Positions 22,969 to 30,669 of a DNA stretch of 32,672 nucleotides are shown here, one piece after another. The notes beneath the pieces were generated by a model. It did no database searches. It had not been told where the DNA came from and saw only the letters and a list, made by a program, of their open reading frames with translations. Origin of the DNA: Phycisphaerales bacterium (GTDB lineage: Bacteria; Planctomycetota; Phycisphaerae; Phycisphaerales; SM1A02). The position numbers were made by a program, and so were the translations under genes. The DNA is taken from assembly GCA_022616475.1 (NCBI GenBank), contig JAKEEP010000283.1:1-32672 (forward strand), in the 5' to 3' direction. The first letter of the stretch is position 1. Each line of letters opens with the position of its first letter.

Positions 22969-25392
22969 TTACGGGCAGGCGCCCCAGAGGCCGATGAGGG
23001 CCAGCAGGTCGGTGACGTTGACGAGATCGTCGCCGCCGGGGGGAGCGAGGTCGGCGGGGCAGTTGTTGGGATCGGCGCAGGCGCCCCAGACGCTGATAAG
23101 CGCCAGGAGGTCGTTGATGTTGATCTGGCCGTCGCCGCCGGCGAGGTCGCCGATGCAAGGCGCATCGCAGATAAGCTCTTCGACCTGGAAGTTGTCGATG
23201 CCGGCTTCGGTCACGGAGTCATTGGGCGCGTCGGAGGTCGTGAATCGGACGCGCACGTTTGCGGTCGGGTTGACGAAGTCGCCGACACGGAAGATGACGT
23301 TCTCCCAGCCGGTTTCGGTGCCGCCGGTGGAATGAACCAAAACCCAGTTGACGCCGCCGTTGTTGGAGACCTCAGTGACGAGGAAATCGGCGCCGGGCGC
23401 GCCCTGGTCTTCGCAATAGAACCAGCGATCGTAGGAGATGGTGGCGTCGGTTCCAGCAAGGTCGATGACGGGCGAGAGCACACTGGTGGGCCCGAAGTCA
23501 ACGTCGGCCGCATTGGCGAGGCCGCCGGGAGCGCCGTTCTGAGTGACGAAGGCCATGATGTCTTCGCCGTTGCCGTTGTCGTCTTCAGGCGAGGCGACGT
23601 CGCCGAAGTTGACGGTTCCGTTGGGGTCGGCGACCTGCCAGGCCCCACCAGTGAGCGATGGATGGCTCACGACCGTCCAATTGGAGGTGTCGAGTTCCAG
23701 GGTGTCCTCAAGGGTGATCTGAGTTCCAGCGGCGGAGACGGCCTGGTGGAAGTTCGCCGGTGCGCCGGCGGGATCAGTGAAGGTAGCGCCGCCGGTCTTC
23801 TGGCCGCTGAGGTAGAAGTTGACGATGTCGGTGCAATTGGTTGCCGGGATGGTGGCGGTGTAGAGGTCTGTTCCGCTGACGGCCATCGCCAGGGAGACAA
23901 ACGAACCGCCGTTGATGGAGTAGTGGAGCATGCCGCTGCCGGGCAATGGAGACCCTCCACCGACGGCCGTGAGCTGGACCTGGAAGGAATGAGTCTCGCC
24001 GCTGGGAAGAAGGGTTGGAAGGCCCTGAGGATACGAGAACATCAGTCCGCTGGGCGGGTTGGCGATCCAGACTTGCAGGCCGGTGCACTTGCCGAACACG
24101 ATGTCGAGCCAGCCATCGCGATTGATGTCGATGACGGCGAAGTCGTGGACATCGTTGAGGGCGGTGCCCAAGCCGCTGGCCTCAATGACCATTCCGGGGT
24201 TGGGGAGGATGCCGTTGTTTCGATACACCTGAGACTGCGGGGTTTGGCCGCAATTGTTCACATCGACATCGAGGTCACCCATGACGACATCGTTCTTGCC
24301 ATCGTTGTTGAGATCGGCGACGCGTGAGTTGCCGTTGAAGCCGCTGCTGTTGGGGAAGGAGAGGTTATTGAATGAGGCGGTGGGTGCGCCGGGTGTTGTG
24401 GTGTTGACGAGGTAGCGGTCGGAGCCGTCATCGGTGATGACGAGGTCGACTTTTCCATCGCCATTGAGGTCGCCGGCGCTGGTGTTGTAGGCGGAGCCGC
24501 TATAGGGGCTGACGGTGTTGGTGAAGAAGCCGCCGCCGTTGTTGTAGTGGATTTCGGTTCCGCCGGCCTGCTGCTCGTAAATGTCGAGCTTTCCATCGCC
24601 GTTGAAGTCGGCGATGATGGAGGCGTTTCCGAAGCCGTTGGAAAGCATGTTGGTGGTCATGCGCGCGTTGGATTGATCGCTAAAGTATCCGTTGCCATCG
24701 TTGATGAGAAGTTTGTCCTCAAAGGCGTTGGGCTGAAGGTTGTCGTAATCGGTAAAGAAGAGGTCCGGCGCCTTGTCGCCGGTGACGTCGCCTGCGCCTA
24801 CGCCGCAGAAGTTATTCCATTGTCCGGCGGCCCCGAGCTGGGGAATGCGAGCCTCCTCGTACTTGAAGCCGAGCCAATCGCCGGTGCCTTCATCAGCCTT
24901 CAGGTTGATGTAGACGCGCGGGTGAGACCTTGACTTGGGAAGACCTTGGCCGTAGGTGGTGGCGGTGACGATGTCGAGCCAGCCATCACCGTTGACGTCG
25001 GTGGCGGCGACATCGCGATCGTCGGTGAGATCGAGCATACCCTGGCCGCCGTCGTCGGCGGCGCTGGCGTACTCGACGGTGCGATCGATCATCACGCCAT
25101 CGAAGGCGTGGCCTTCGGCGATGCCTTCGTTCATGAACAGCACATTGCGGCGGGGGCCGATGCTTGTGAAGGGCGACTTGCGCACGTTGACAAAGTCGAC
25201 GTCGCCGTCGTGGTCAAAATCGCCCAAGGCGAAATCTTTTTCCTGGGTGTCGCTGGCGCCAATATCGGCGGCGGCAATCAATCGCGTTGAGGTTTGATTC
25301 GAATACGTGATCCAACTCTGGCCAGACGCAGGGGTGACGAGCAATGCGCATGGCACAGCGACGATGAAAATGGGGATCGAGCGTGACAACAT
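22969..25392 (-). CDS. Secreted FG-GAP/VCBS repeat protein with GC-type dockerin
   Basis: 807 residues. ATG 25392 is supported by AGAGGAG about 8-9 nt upstream; an ATG 18 codons earlier lacks this. The signal peptide ends PASGQS (about 21-26). The first half has FG-GAP Ca-binding loops (DFDHDGDVDFV, DVNGDGWLDIV, DFNGDGKLDIY, DLNGDGKVDLV, DLNNDGKNDVV, DINRDGWLDIV), consistent with a beta-propeller. A middle beta-rich region contains MLHYSINGGSFVSLAM. A jelly-roll-like stretch follows (DATISYDRWFYCED; WENVIFRVGDFV). The C-terminus is a GC-type dockerin (GDLAGGDGQININDLLALISVWG, then DDLVNVTDLLALIGLWG). It is a second member of the surface-protein class seen at 16307. Target and ligand are unknown. 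Confidence 0.93.
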   Translation of the reverse strand: MLSRSIPIFIVAVPCALLVTPASGQSWITYSNQTSTRLIAAADIGASDTQEKDFALGDFDHDGDVDFVNVRKSPFTSIGPRRNVLFMNEGIAEGHAFDGVMIDRTVEYASAADDGGQGMLDLTDDRDVAATDVNGDGWLDIVTATTYGQGLPKSRSHPRVYINLKADEGTGDWLGFKYEEARIPQLGAAGQWNNFCGVGAGDVTGDKAPDLFFTDYDNLQPNAFEDKLLINDGNGYFSDQSNARMTTNMLSNGFGNASIIADFNGDGKLDIYEQQAGGTEIHYNNGGGFFTNTVSPYSGSAYNTSAGDLNGDGKVDLVITDDGSDRYLVNTTTPGAPTASFNNLSFPNSSGFNGNSRVADLNNDGKNDVVMGDLDVDVNNCGQTPQSQVYRNNGILPNPGMVIEASGLGTALNDVHDFAVIDINRDGWLDIVFGKCTGLQVWIANPPSGLMFSYPQGLPTLLPSGETHSFQVQLTAVGGGSPLPGSGMLHYSINGGSFVSLAMAVSGTDLYTATIPATNCTDIVNFYLSGQKTGGATFTDPAGAPANFHQAVSAAGTQITLEDTLELDTSNWTVVSHPSLTGGAWQVADPNGTVNFGDVASPEDDNGNGEDIMAFVTQNGAPGGLANAADVDFGPTSVLSPVIDLAGTDATISYDRWFYCEDQGAPGADFLVTEVSNNGGVNWVLVHSTGGTETGWENVIFRVGDFVNPTANVRVRFTTSDAPNDSVTEAGIDNFQVEELICDAPCIGDLAGGDGQININDLLALISVWGACADPNNCPADLAPPGGDDLVNVTDLLALIGLWGACP

Positions 25393-25426
25393 CGGCTGGT
25401 CTCCTCTTAGTGACGTGAAGCGTGCC

Positions 25427-25441
25427 GAGTAAAATTTACTC
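25427..25441. promoter_or_regulatory. 15-bp AT-rich palindrome upstream of the dockerin gene
   Basis: GAGTAAA-A-TTTACTC is a perfect inverted repeat with one central base, 34 nt upstream of the ATG at 25392 and just before its Shine-Dalgarno region. Such an AT-rich palindrome stands out in this GC-rich DNA and resembles an operator. Confidence 0.4.
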
Positions 25442-25516
25442 AACAATGATGATGATGGCTACAGGTGAGCGTCGGCAAATCGCATTATTTCTGTTGAATT
25501 GGTACCGATGAAGGAG

Positions 25517-25539
25517 GGGGGATTCACTGCTGAACCCCC
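25517..25539 (-). terminator. Hairpin downstream of purM, no T run
   Basis: On the minus strand GGGGGTTCA pairs with TGAA-T-CCCCC (one bulge) around loop GCAG, about 80 nt after the purM stop codon. A T run is missing, so intrinsic termination is doubtful. Confidence 0.3.
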
Positions 25540-25620
25540 AATCACCAACACCAGCGATGGCGAACTATTTGCAAACAACCGCCAGGATGCTGGAACAGCC
25601 AACAACGCGACGCACCGTTG

Positions 25621-26724
25621 CTATTCGAGGCGGACCGCCCCCGTACCCTTGACGATCTTGCCCAGAATCCACGCTTCTTCGCCAAAACGGTTGAGTTGGC
25701 GAAGGATCGACTCGGCGAAGGCGGGCCGGACGATCAGGACATAGCCCACGCCCATGTTGAACACATTCCACATCTCGGCCCGGTCGATGTTGCCATGGCG
25801 CTGGAGGAACTCGAAGATGGAGGGGACGGTCCAGGATCCGAGGTCGATGTCGGCATCGAGGTCTGGGGAGAAGGCGCGGGGGATGTTGCCTGGCAGGCCG
25901 CTGCCGGTGATGTGCGCCATGCCGGTGACGATCTTCTTGACGGTGTAGCGGCGTAGCAGGCGAACGATGGGCTTGGCGTAGATGCGGGTGGGTTCAAGAA
26001 GGACCTGGCCGAGGGTGCGGGTGGGGTCGAGGTCTGGATAGATCTGGTCGAGTTGCAGATTGCCCTCCCTGACGATGCGGCGGACCAAGGAATAGCCATT
26101 GGAGTGAACGCCCGAGCTGGCGAGGGCGATGATGATGTCGCCTTGCTCGACGCGTGTGGGGTCGATGGCGCGTTCGAGCTCGACGACGCCGACGGCGAAC
26201 CCGGCGATATCGAAATCTCCGGGGGCGTAGACATCGGGCATCTCGGCGGTTTCGCCGCCCAGCAGCGCGCAGCCGGCGAGCTCGCATCCGCGCGCGACGC
26301 CTTCGACCATTTGCGCCGTCTGCTCGGGAATGACCTTGCTCAAGCCCAGGTAATCGAGAAAGATCAGCGGCTCAGCGCCTTGAACAATCAGATCGTTGAC
26401 GTTCATGGCGACGCAATCGATGCCGATGGTGTTGTAAATCCCCATCTGGGCGGCGAGCTTGACCTTGGTGCCGGCGCCGTCGGTGCACGCCACGAGCACG
26501 GGCTCACGAAAGTTGCGCTTGAACAGTTGCTCGTTGTAGTCGAGCCGAAACATGCCGGCGAACGCGCCGTGCTCACCGATGACACGGGGGCCGTGAGTGC
26601 GCTTCATCATGGCCTGGATGAGATCGACGACCTTGTCGCCGGCTTCGATATCCACCCCGGCATCGGCGTACGTGAGTTTCTTGATTTTGGTCGAGCTGGG
26701 AGGGCTGCTGGCGTCGGAGGGCAT
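25621..26724 (-). CDS. purM: Phosphoribosylformylglycinamidine cyclo-ligase (AIR synthetase)
   Basis: 367 residues, slightly longer than usual (about 345) because of an N-terminal Ser/Pro-rich stretch. It catalyses ATP-dependent ring closure of FGAM to AIR, the fifth step of purine synthesis. Conserved segments are LTYADAGVDIEAGD (17-30), ACTDGAGTKVKLA (79-91), MNVNDLIVQGAEPLIFLDY (107-125), GGETAEMPDVYAPGDFDIAG and SSGVHSNGYSLVR. Near the C-terminus come MAHITGSGLPGNIPR and VFNMGVGYVLIV. ATG 26724 is chosen because TACACT lies 6 nt upstream and because the frame before it reads through spacer. The gene stands alone without other pur genes nearby. Confidence 0.97.
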   Translation of the reverse strand: MPSDASSPPSSTKIKKLTYADAGVDIEAGDKVVDLIQAMMKRTHGPRVIGEHGAFAGMFRLDYNEQLFKRNFREPVLVACTDGAGTKVKLAAQMGIYNTIGIDCVAMNVNDLIVQGAEPLIFLDYLGLSKVIPEQTAQMVEGVARGCELAGCALLGGETAEMPDVYAPGDFDIAGFAVGVVELERAIDPTRVEQGDIIIALASSGVHSNGYSLVRRIVREGNLQLDQIYPDLDPTRTLGQVLLEPTRIYAKPIVRLLRRYTVKKIVTGMAHITGSGLPGNIPRAFSPDLDADIDLGSWTVPSIFEFLQRHGNIDRAEMWNVFNMGVGYVLIVRPAFAESILRQLNRFGEEAWILGKIVKGTGAVRLE

Positions 26725-26730
26725 GTGGGA

Positions 26731-26736
26731 AGTGTA
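26731..26736 (-). promoter_or_regulatory. Candidate -10 box of a leaderless purM promoter (TACACT)
   Basis: On the minus strand TACACT is followed by 6 nt and the ATG at 26724; no Shine-Dalgarno is present. Confidence 0.5.
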
Positions 26737-26905
26737 GTAAAGGAAGGGAATTGCCGAGCGCGACCAGGCGGCAACGTTTTGGAGAATAGCGCTTGCCGTA
26801 CGTCGAGTTGGTGCAATAATTGCGAAATCGCGGGGAGCGGGCGAGCGAACCGGTGGAGAACCCACCGATGGGCGCCGCTGAGCGAACCGCGACGACCGCA
26901 AGGGA

Positions 26906-26968
26906 GCGGTCAGCGATCAGCGGTCAGCGGTCAGCTCAAAGGCTGATAGCTGAAAGCCGAAAGCTGAG
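26906..26968. repeat. 7-bp-period array, units GCGGTCA then AGCTGAA
   Basis: Nine heptads in register: GCGGTCA, GCGATCA, GCGGTCA, GCGGTCA, GCTCAAA, GGCTGAT, AGCTGAA, AGCCGAA, AGCTGAG. The second half is an imperfect reverse complement of the first (TCAGC words against GCTGA words), so the array can fold back. Confidence 0.88.
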
Positions 26969-27095
26969 AACTCTCTTTTGCGGGCGATGAGCCCATCGGG
27001 ACGCCGATGGGGAAAGGAGCCTGGCGGGCCGCGCCTGGTTCGTGAATGGGCGGACTGACGGCTGGGTAGGAATCTTTCAGAACGGAGGTGATTCA

Positions 27096-27137
27096 GTGTT
27101 AAAAACTTATGACTGTTTCGGAGGGCTGCACTTTTAG
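27096..27137 (+). CDS. Possible 13-codon leader peptide or micro-ORF
   Basis: GTG 27096 to TAG 27135-27137 encodes MLKTYDCFGGLHF. Upstream, GGAGGTGAT (27084-27092) is a nine-base match to the complement of a typical 16S 3' end, with 7 nt between GGAGG and GTG. GAATC (27070-27074) could pair with GATTC (27090-27094) and loop out the Shine-Dalgarno. An overlapping ATG frame (27109) of 22 codons is an alternative. The signal is good but the frame is too short to trust alone. Confidence 0.3.
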   Translation: MLKTYDCFGGLHF

Positions 27138-27174
27138 AACCCGTGCAACCGACGGGACTGCACGCGTGCAGCCC
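27123..27174 (+). ncRNA. Candidate structured RNA element
   Basis: GGGCTGCAC (27123-27131) pairs with GTGCAGCCC (27166-27174). Inside, CCCGT (27140-27144) pairs with ACGGG (27152-27156). An intrinsic terminator follows 15 nt later. This resembles the end of a small plus-strand transcript, but no known RNA family is recognised. Confidence 0.4.
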
Positions 27175-27188
27175 TGACAGAAAACGTC

Positions 27189-27224
27189 GCCCGGCGATCG
27201 GATATCGATCGCCGGGCTTTTTTT
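27189..27224 (+). terminator. Strong intrinsic terminator, 11-bp stem and seven T residues
   Basis: GCCCGGCGATC (27189-27199), loop GGATATC, GATCGCCGGGC (27207-27217), then T at 27218-27224. In the plus direction it is textbook. On the minus strand it lies right after the stop codon of the gene at 27223-27660 and is followed by CGTTTTC, so it may work both ways. Confidence 0.85.
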
Positions 27225-27660
27225 ATGCTGGCTCATTTCTCGGAAGGTGGGTCAACTGAGCGTCGATCTCGTGGACCAGCGCATGCTCAGCGCCAAGGGC
27301 GGATACGATCGTTGCTCGCGCTGTGCGTTCATCAATACTCCACAACGATAACGTCTCTCTGGCTTTCACGAAATCAAATCGCCCGGTATCGGGAATGACC
27401 TTCGCGATCGCTCCACCCACAACGTGAACCTCGAATTCCTCCGGCGTGCCCGGAAGAGCGTCGGGATTCTCCAAGTATCCGGAAGCAACAACATGCTTCG
27501 AGTCTGGTTCCCCGATGTCGTTGCCTCCCCACAGCAGCACATCGCCAACCTCATATTCGTGCTGCCAGGTATCGCCATATTTGAACTGCACGTTGATATC
27601 TCGGTACTGGCCCGTCTTGGCGTCCCTCCATTGAAGCCTCACTGTGTTGAATGCGCCCAC
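27223..27660 (-). CDS. Hypothetical protein of unknown function
   Basis: 145 residues, acidic, without signal peptide or membrane helix. The start is GTG 27660; no ATG is available before the upstream in-frame stop at 27682-27684, and no good Shine-Dalgarno is visible. The N-terminal half looks beta-rich (TVRLQWRDAKTGQYRDINVQFKYGD, then YEVGDVLLWGGNDIGEP). The second half includes VHVVGGAIAKVIPDTGRFDF and a helical end. I recognise no family. It lies 77 nt downstream of the pilT-type gene in the same direction and its TAA overlaps the T run of the terminator. It could be in an operon with that ATPase, but nothing else links them. Confidence 0.6.
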   Translation of the reverse strand: MGAFNTVRLQWRDAKTGQYRDINVQFKYGDTWQHEYEVGDVLLWGGNDIGEPDSKHVVASGYLENPDALPGTPEEFEVHVVGGAIAKVIPDTGRFDFVKARETLSLWSIDERTARATIVSALGAEHALVHEIDAQLTHLPRNEPA

Positions 27661-27737
27661 GTTCAGAATCCGCGTCTTGCGTCAGGTCTGTTGGTTCTTA
27701 CGGGCGCGACCGGAAGGCACCCGCCAGCACGCACACA

Positions 27738-28850
27738 TCAGCTCTTGCGCGAGACCAGCACGTCGGCCTTGACCTTGATGCCGCGGACTTTGCTGCGCAA
27801 GGCTTCGGCATTCGGGGCATATCGCTCGGCGGTCTTCAAATCCACCCAGTCTTCTTCGACCAGCCGCGCCAGGCTGTCGGTGAAGGTGTGCATGCCTTCC
27901 TGGGCCGAGCCGTGCATGACTGCGTAGAGGTCTTCATCGCGCCCTTCGCGAATGACATCGCCGACGACCGGCGTGTTGAGCAGCACTTCAGTTGCGGGCA
28001 CGACTTTCACGCCTGGCCTGACTGAGGGAAGCAGTCGCTGCGCCATCACCGCCTGAAGGCCGTTGGCCATCGTGGATCGGATGAAGTTGTGCTCGTTCGA
28101 GGGGAAAAACTCGAGGATTCGCGCGAACGACTGCATGGCGTCGGCCGTGTGGAGGGTGACGAAGACCAGGTGGCCCGTTTCGGCAGCCATGAGACCCGCC
28201 ATCATCGTCTCGCGGTCGCGCATCTCACCGATCATGATCACGTCGGGATCCTGTCGAACGGCAGCGCGCAGGGCGGTGGGGAAGTCGATGACGTCGAGGC
28301 CGATTTCGCGCTGGCTGATGTAGGACTTGTGCGGCACAAAGAGGTACTCGACGGGATCTTCGACGGTGATGATGTTGTAGGCGTGGCGATCGTTCATGTG
28401 GCCGATGATGGCGGCGAGCGTTGAGCTCTTTCCGGAGCCGGTGACGCCGCAGACGACCACCAGGCCCTCGTGGGTATGCTCGGCGACGCGCCCGTAAATG
28501 GCGGGCAGATGAAGCTCATCGAAATCGGGAATGGTTGGATTGACCCGGCGAATGGCGGCGTGAAGTCCTCCGCCGGCGTGGAAGACCGAGCAACGGTAGC
28601 GCTGGCCGCGGCCAGGAGTATGGGAGAAGTCGATGCCGCCGCGGTTCTTGAGCTGTTCGATCAGATGCGTCGGGACGATGGGCATGAGCAGGCGCTCGGT
28701 GTCTTCGGCGGTAAGCGGCGCGCTGTTGATCTCGCGCAGTTTTGCCGCCACGCGGAGAACTGGCGCCGAGCCAACTTTCATGTGCAAATCGCTGGCCTGG
28801 ACCTCTTGCATCATGAGCAGGAGCCGTTCAGTGGTGATCTCGCCTTGCAT
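27738..28850 (-). CDS. PilT/PilU-type pilus retraction ATPase, second copy
   Basis: 370 residues from ATG 28850, preceded by AAAGGGA about 6-7 nt upstream; an alternative ATG at 28877 lacks such a signal. The N-terminal domain contains ASDLHMKVGSAPVLRV (19-34). Walker A is GVTGSGKSS (135-143), the Asp box ITVEDPVEYLF (161-171), Walker B DVIMIGEMRD (203-212) and the His box TLHTADA (232-238). All catalytic motifs are intact. It is clearly diverged from the pilT at 375-1430 and has its own context, divergent from the carboxyltransferase gene by 146 nt. It may be a PilU-like accessory or a PilT for a different pilus. The C-terminal AIRA-type motif of canonical PilT is not evident, so the subtype is left open. 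Confidence 0.92.
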   Translation of the reverse strand: MQGEITTERLLLMMQEVQASDLHMKVGSAPVLRVAAKLREINSAPLTAEDTERLLMPIVPTHLIEQLKNRGGIDFSHTPGRGQRYRCSVFHAGGGLHAAIRRVNPTIPDFDELHLPAIYGRVAEHTHEGLVVVCGVTGSGKSSTLAAIIGHMNDRHAYNIITVEDPVEYLFVPHKSYISQREIGLDVIDFPTALRAAVRQDPDVIMIGEMRDRETMMAGLMAAETGHLVFVTLHTADAMQSFARILEFFPSNEHNFIRSTMANGLQAVMAQRLLPSVRPGVKVVPATEVLLNTPVVGDVIREGRDEDLYAVMHGSAQEGMHTFTDSLARLVEEDWVDLKTAERYAPNAEALRSKVRGIKVKADVLVSRKS

Positions 28851-28984
28851 CGAATTCCCTTTCAGGGCTTGTGACATCGCGCTTTCATCATGACAGCAAA
28901 CAGAAGGGGCATCAAGCGGAAAGTGCGGTCAGACGGCGTATGGACCCGCCGTATATAGATTCGTCAGACGAGGCATAGCGGTTG

Positions 28985-28990
28985 TATCCT
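28985..28990 (+). promoter_or_regulatory. Candidate -10 box (TATCCT) of a leaderless promoter
   Basis: TATCCT is followed by GATGGG (6 nt) and ATG 28997. The palindromic 13-mer TTCGTCAGACGAG (28960-28972) lies 12 nt upstream of it. Confidence 0.5.
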
Positions 28991-28996
28991 GATGGG

Positions 28997-30667
28997 ATGA
29001 CTGCAAGCGATGCCAAGCCGATGGCGCCAATGGTGATGCCATTGCGCGCCGCCACTGCGGAGTACATTGAGCAGGCCAAGCAGATTCGGGCCGGCGGCGG
29101 GCCCAAGGGGATCGAGCGCCAGCACCGGCATGGGCGCCTGACGGCGAGAGAGCGGATCGATCAGTTGATCGACGCCAAATCAGCTCAGTTCGAATGTGGA
29201 TTGTTTGCCGCCTGGGAGATGTATCAGGAGCACGGCGGCGCGCCCTCGGCCGGGGTGATCACGACCATCGGTCAGGTGGGCGGGAAGCTGTGCATGATTG
29301 TCGCCAATGACGCGACCGTGAAGGCCGGAGCGTTTTTTCCGATGACGTGCAAGAAGATCATCCGGGCGCAGATGATCGCTGAGCGGGCGAGGCTGCCGCT
29401 GTTGTATCTGGTGGACTCGGCGGGGGTGTACCTGCCGATGCAGGAGGATGTGTTTCCGGATACTGACGACTTCGGGCGGATCTTCCGCAACAACGCGGTG
29501 ATCTCGGCCAAGGGGATTCCGCAGCTGGCGGCGATCATGGGCAATTGCGTCGCGGGCGGCGGCTATCTGCCGGTGCTGTGCGACACCTTGATCATGACCG
29601 AGGGCAGCGGCTTGTACCTTGCGGGGCCGGCACTGGTGAAGGCGGCGATCGGGCAGGAAGCGACCAGCGAGGAACTGGGCGGGGCGACCATGCACGCGGA
29701 AATCTCCGGCACGATCGACTTCAAGGAGAAAGATGACCCCGCTGCCATCGAGCGATTGCGGGCGCTGGTGCATGCGGACATGTCGGTCTCGCCGGTGGGC
29801 ATGCCGCCGTTTGAGCCGGTGGCGCCCAAGCGCAAGCCGGAGGATGTGTATCAGATCTTCAGGAGCGAATCGACTCAGCAGTACGACATGGTCGAGATGC
29901 TGGAGTGCATCGTTGATGATGAGAGCTTCAACGAGTACAAGGCGGACTACGGCAAGTCGATGATCTGCGCGTACGCGCGGATTGGCGGCCGGCCGTGCGG
30001 GATCGTTGCTAACCAGCGGAAGTTGACGCAGCGCAAACAACCAACTTCCGGGGGCGGGAAGAGCGGGCCCGCCATGTCGATGAACATGCCGGCGGTGATT
30101 TACGATGACTCGGCCGACAAAGCCGCGCGGTTCATCATGGACTGCAACCAGAAGAAGATTCCGCTGATCTTCGTGCACGATACGACGGGCTTCATGGTCG
30201 GGCGCGACAGCGAGCAGGCGGGGATCATCCGCAGCGGCGCCAAGATGGTGAACGCGATGAGCAACTCGATCGTGCCGAAGATCGCGCTGATCGTGGGCGG
30301 AAGTTACGGCGCGGGGAATTACGCGATGTGCGGGCGGGCGTTTGATCCGCTCTTGACGCTGGCGTGGCCGGGGGCCAAGTGCAGCGTGATGGGGGCCTCG
30401 CAAGCAGCGAACACGCTGCTGCACATCGATTTGGCCGCGCGCGAGCGAAAGGGGGAGAAGATTGATGAGAAGATGCGCAAGGAGTTGCTGGCGGCGATTA
30501 CAAAGTCATACAGCGAGCAGCAGGACATCCGCTACGGCGCAGCGCGCGGGTGGGTGGATCGCTTGATCGAGCCGGAGAAGACGCGCGAGGAGCTGATCTT
30601 CGCGCTGCAGGTCGCGGCGACGTTTCCGATTGAGGGTGAGTTCAAGACGGGGGTATTGCAGACGTGA
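28997..30667 (+). CDS. Acyl-CoA carboxylase, carboxyltransferase (beta) subunit
   Basis: 556 residues from ATG 28997; a TTG five codons earlier is rejected because the TATCCT box would be inside the gene. Both crotonase-type halves are present. The N-terminal half shows GRLTARERIDQLID, YLVDSAGVYLPMQEDVFPD, FGRIFRNNAVISAKGIPQ and AAIGQEATSEELGGATMH. The C-terminal half shows DDSADKAARFIMDCNQKKIPL, DTTGFMVGRDSEQAGIIR and IVGGSYGAGNYAMCGRAF. The sequence is closest in my reading to methylcrotonoyl-CoA carboxylase beta subunits, which act in leucine breakdown. Substrate should be treated as unproven. No biotin carboxylase or biotin carrier gene is adjacent. The stop is followed after 2 nt by a large inverted repeat. 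Confidence 0.94.
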   Translation: MTASDAKPMAPMVMPLRAATAEYIEQAKQIRAGGGPKGIERQHRHGRLTARERIDQLIDAKSAQFECGLFAAWEMYQEHGGAPSAGVITTIGQVGGKLCMIVANDATVKAGAFFPMTCKKIIRAQMIAERARLPLLYLVDSAGVYLPMQEDVFPDTDDFGRIFRNNAVISAKGIPQLAAIMGNCVAGGGYLPVLCDTLIMTEGSGLYLAGPALVKAAIGQEATSEELGGATMHAEISGTIDFKEKDDPAAIERLRALVHADMSVSPVGMPPFEPVAPKRKPEDVYQIFRSESTQQYDMVEMLECIVDDESFNEYKADYGKSMICAYARIGGRPCGIVANQRKLTQRKQPTSGGGKSGPAMSMNMPAVIYDDSADKAARFIMDCNQKKIPLIFVHDTTGFMVGRDSEQAGIIRSGAKMVNAMSNSIVPKIALIVGGSYGAGNYAMCGRAFDPLLTLAWPGAKCSVMGASQAANTLLHIDLAARERKGEKIDEKMRKELLAAITKSYSEQQDIRYGAARGWVDRLIEPEKTREELIFALQVAATFPIEGEFKTGVLQT

Positions 30668-30669
30668 GG

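Larger units (their letters stand above)
26725..27222. other. Spacer upstream of purM: repeats and structured DNA
   Basis: 498 nt. It contains hairpin CGGTGG-AGAAC-CCACCG (about 26850-26866), a paired 7-bp array (26906-26968) and an 8-bp hairpin CCCATCGG-GACG-CCGATGGG (about 26993-27012). Further on lie a tiny reading frame with a strong Shine-Dalgarno (27084-27137), a branched inverted repeat (27123-27174) and a strong terminator. No conventional gene is seen. Confidence 0.6.

Noticed and set aside
22891-24327. Long plus-strand open frame opposite the second dockerin gene
   Set aside because: It is Val/Gly/Asp-rich antisense text from codons such as GAC and GTC, with no domain. The minus-strand protein is convincing.
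26980-27030. Fluoride-riboswitch-like start (GGGCGATGAGCCC)
   Set aside because: The resemblance is limited to the first bases. The pseudoknot partner and the downstream CTGATG block are missing, and no fluoride gene is near.
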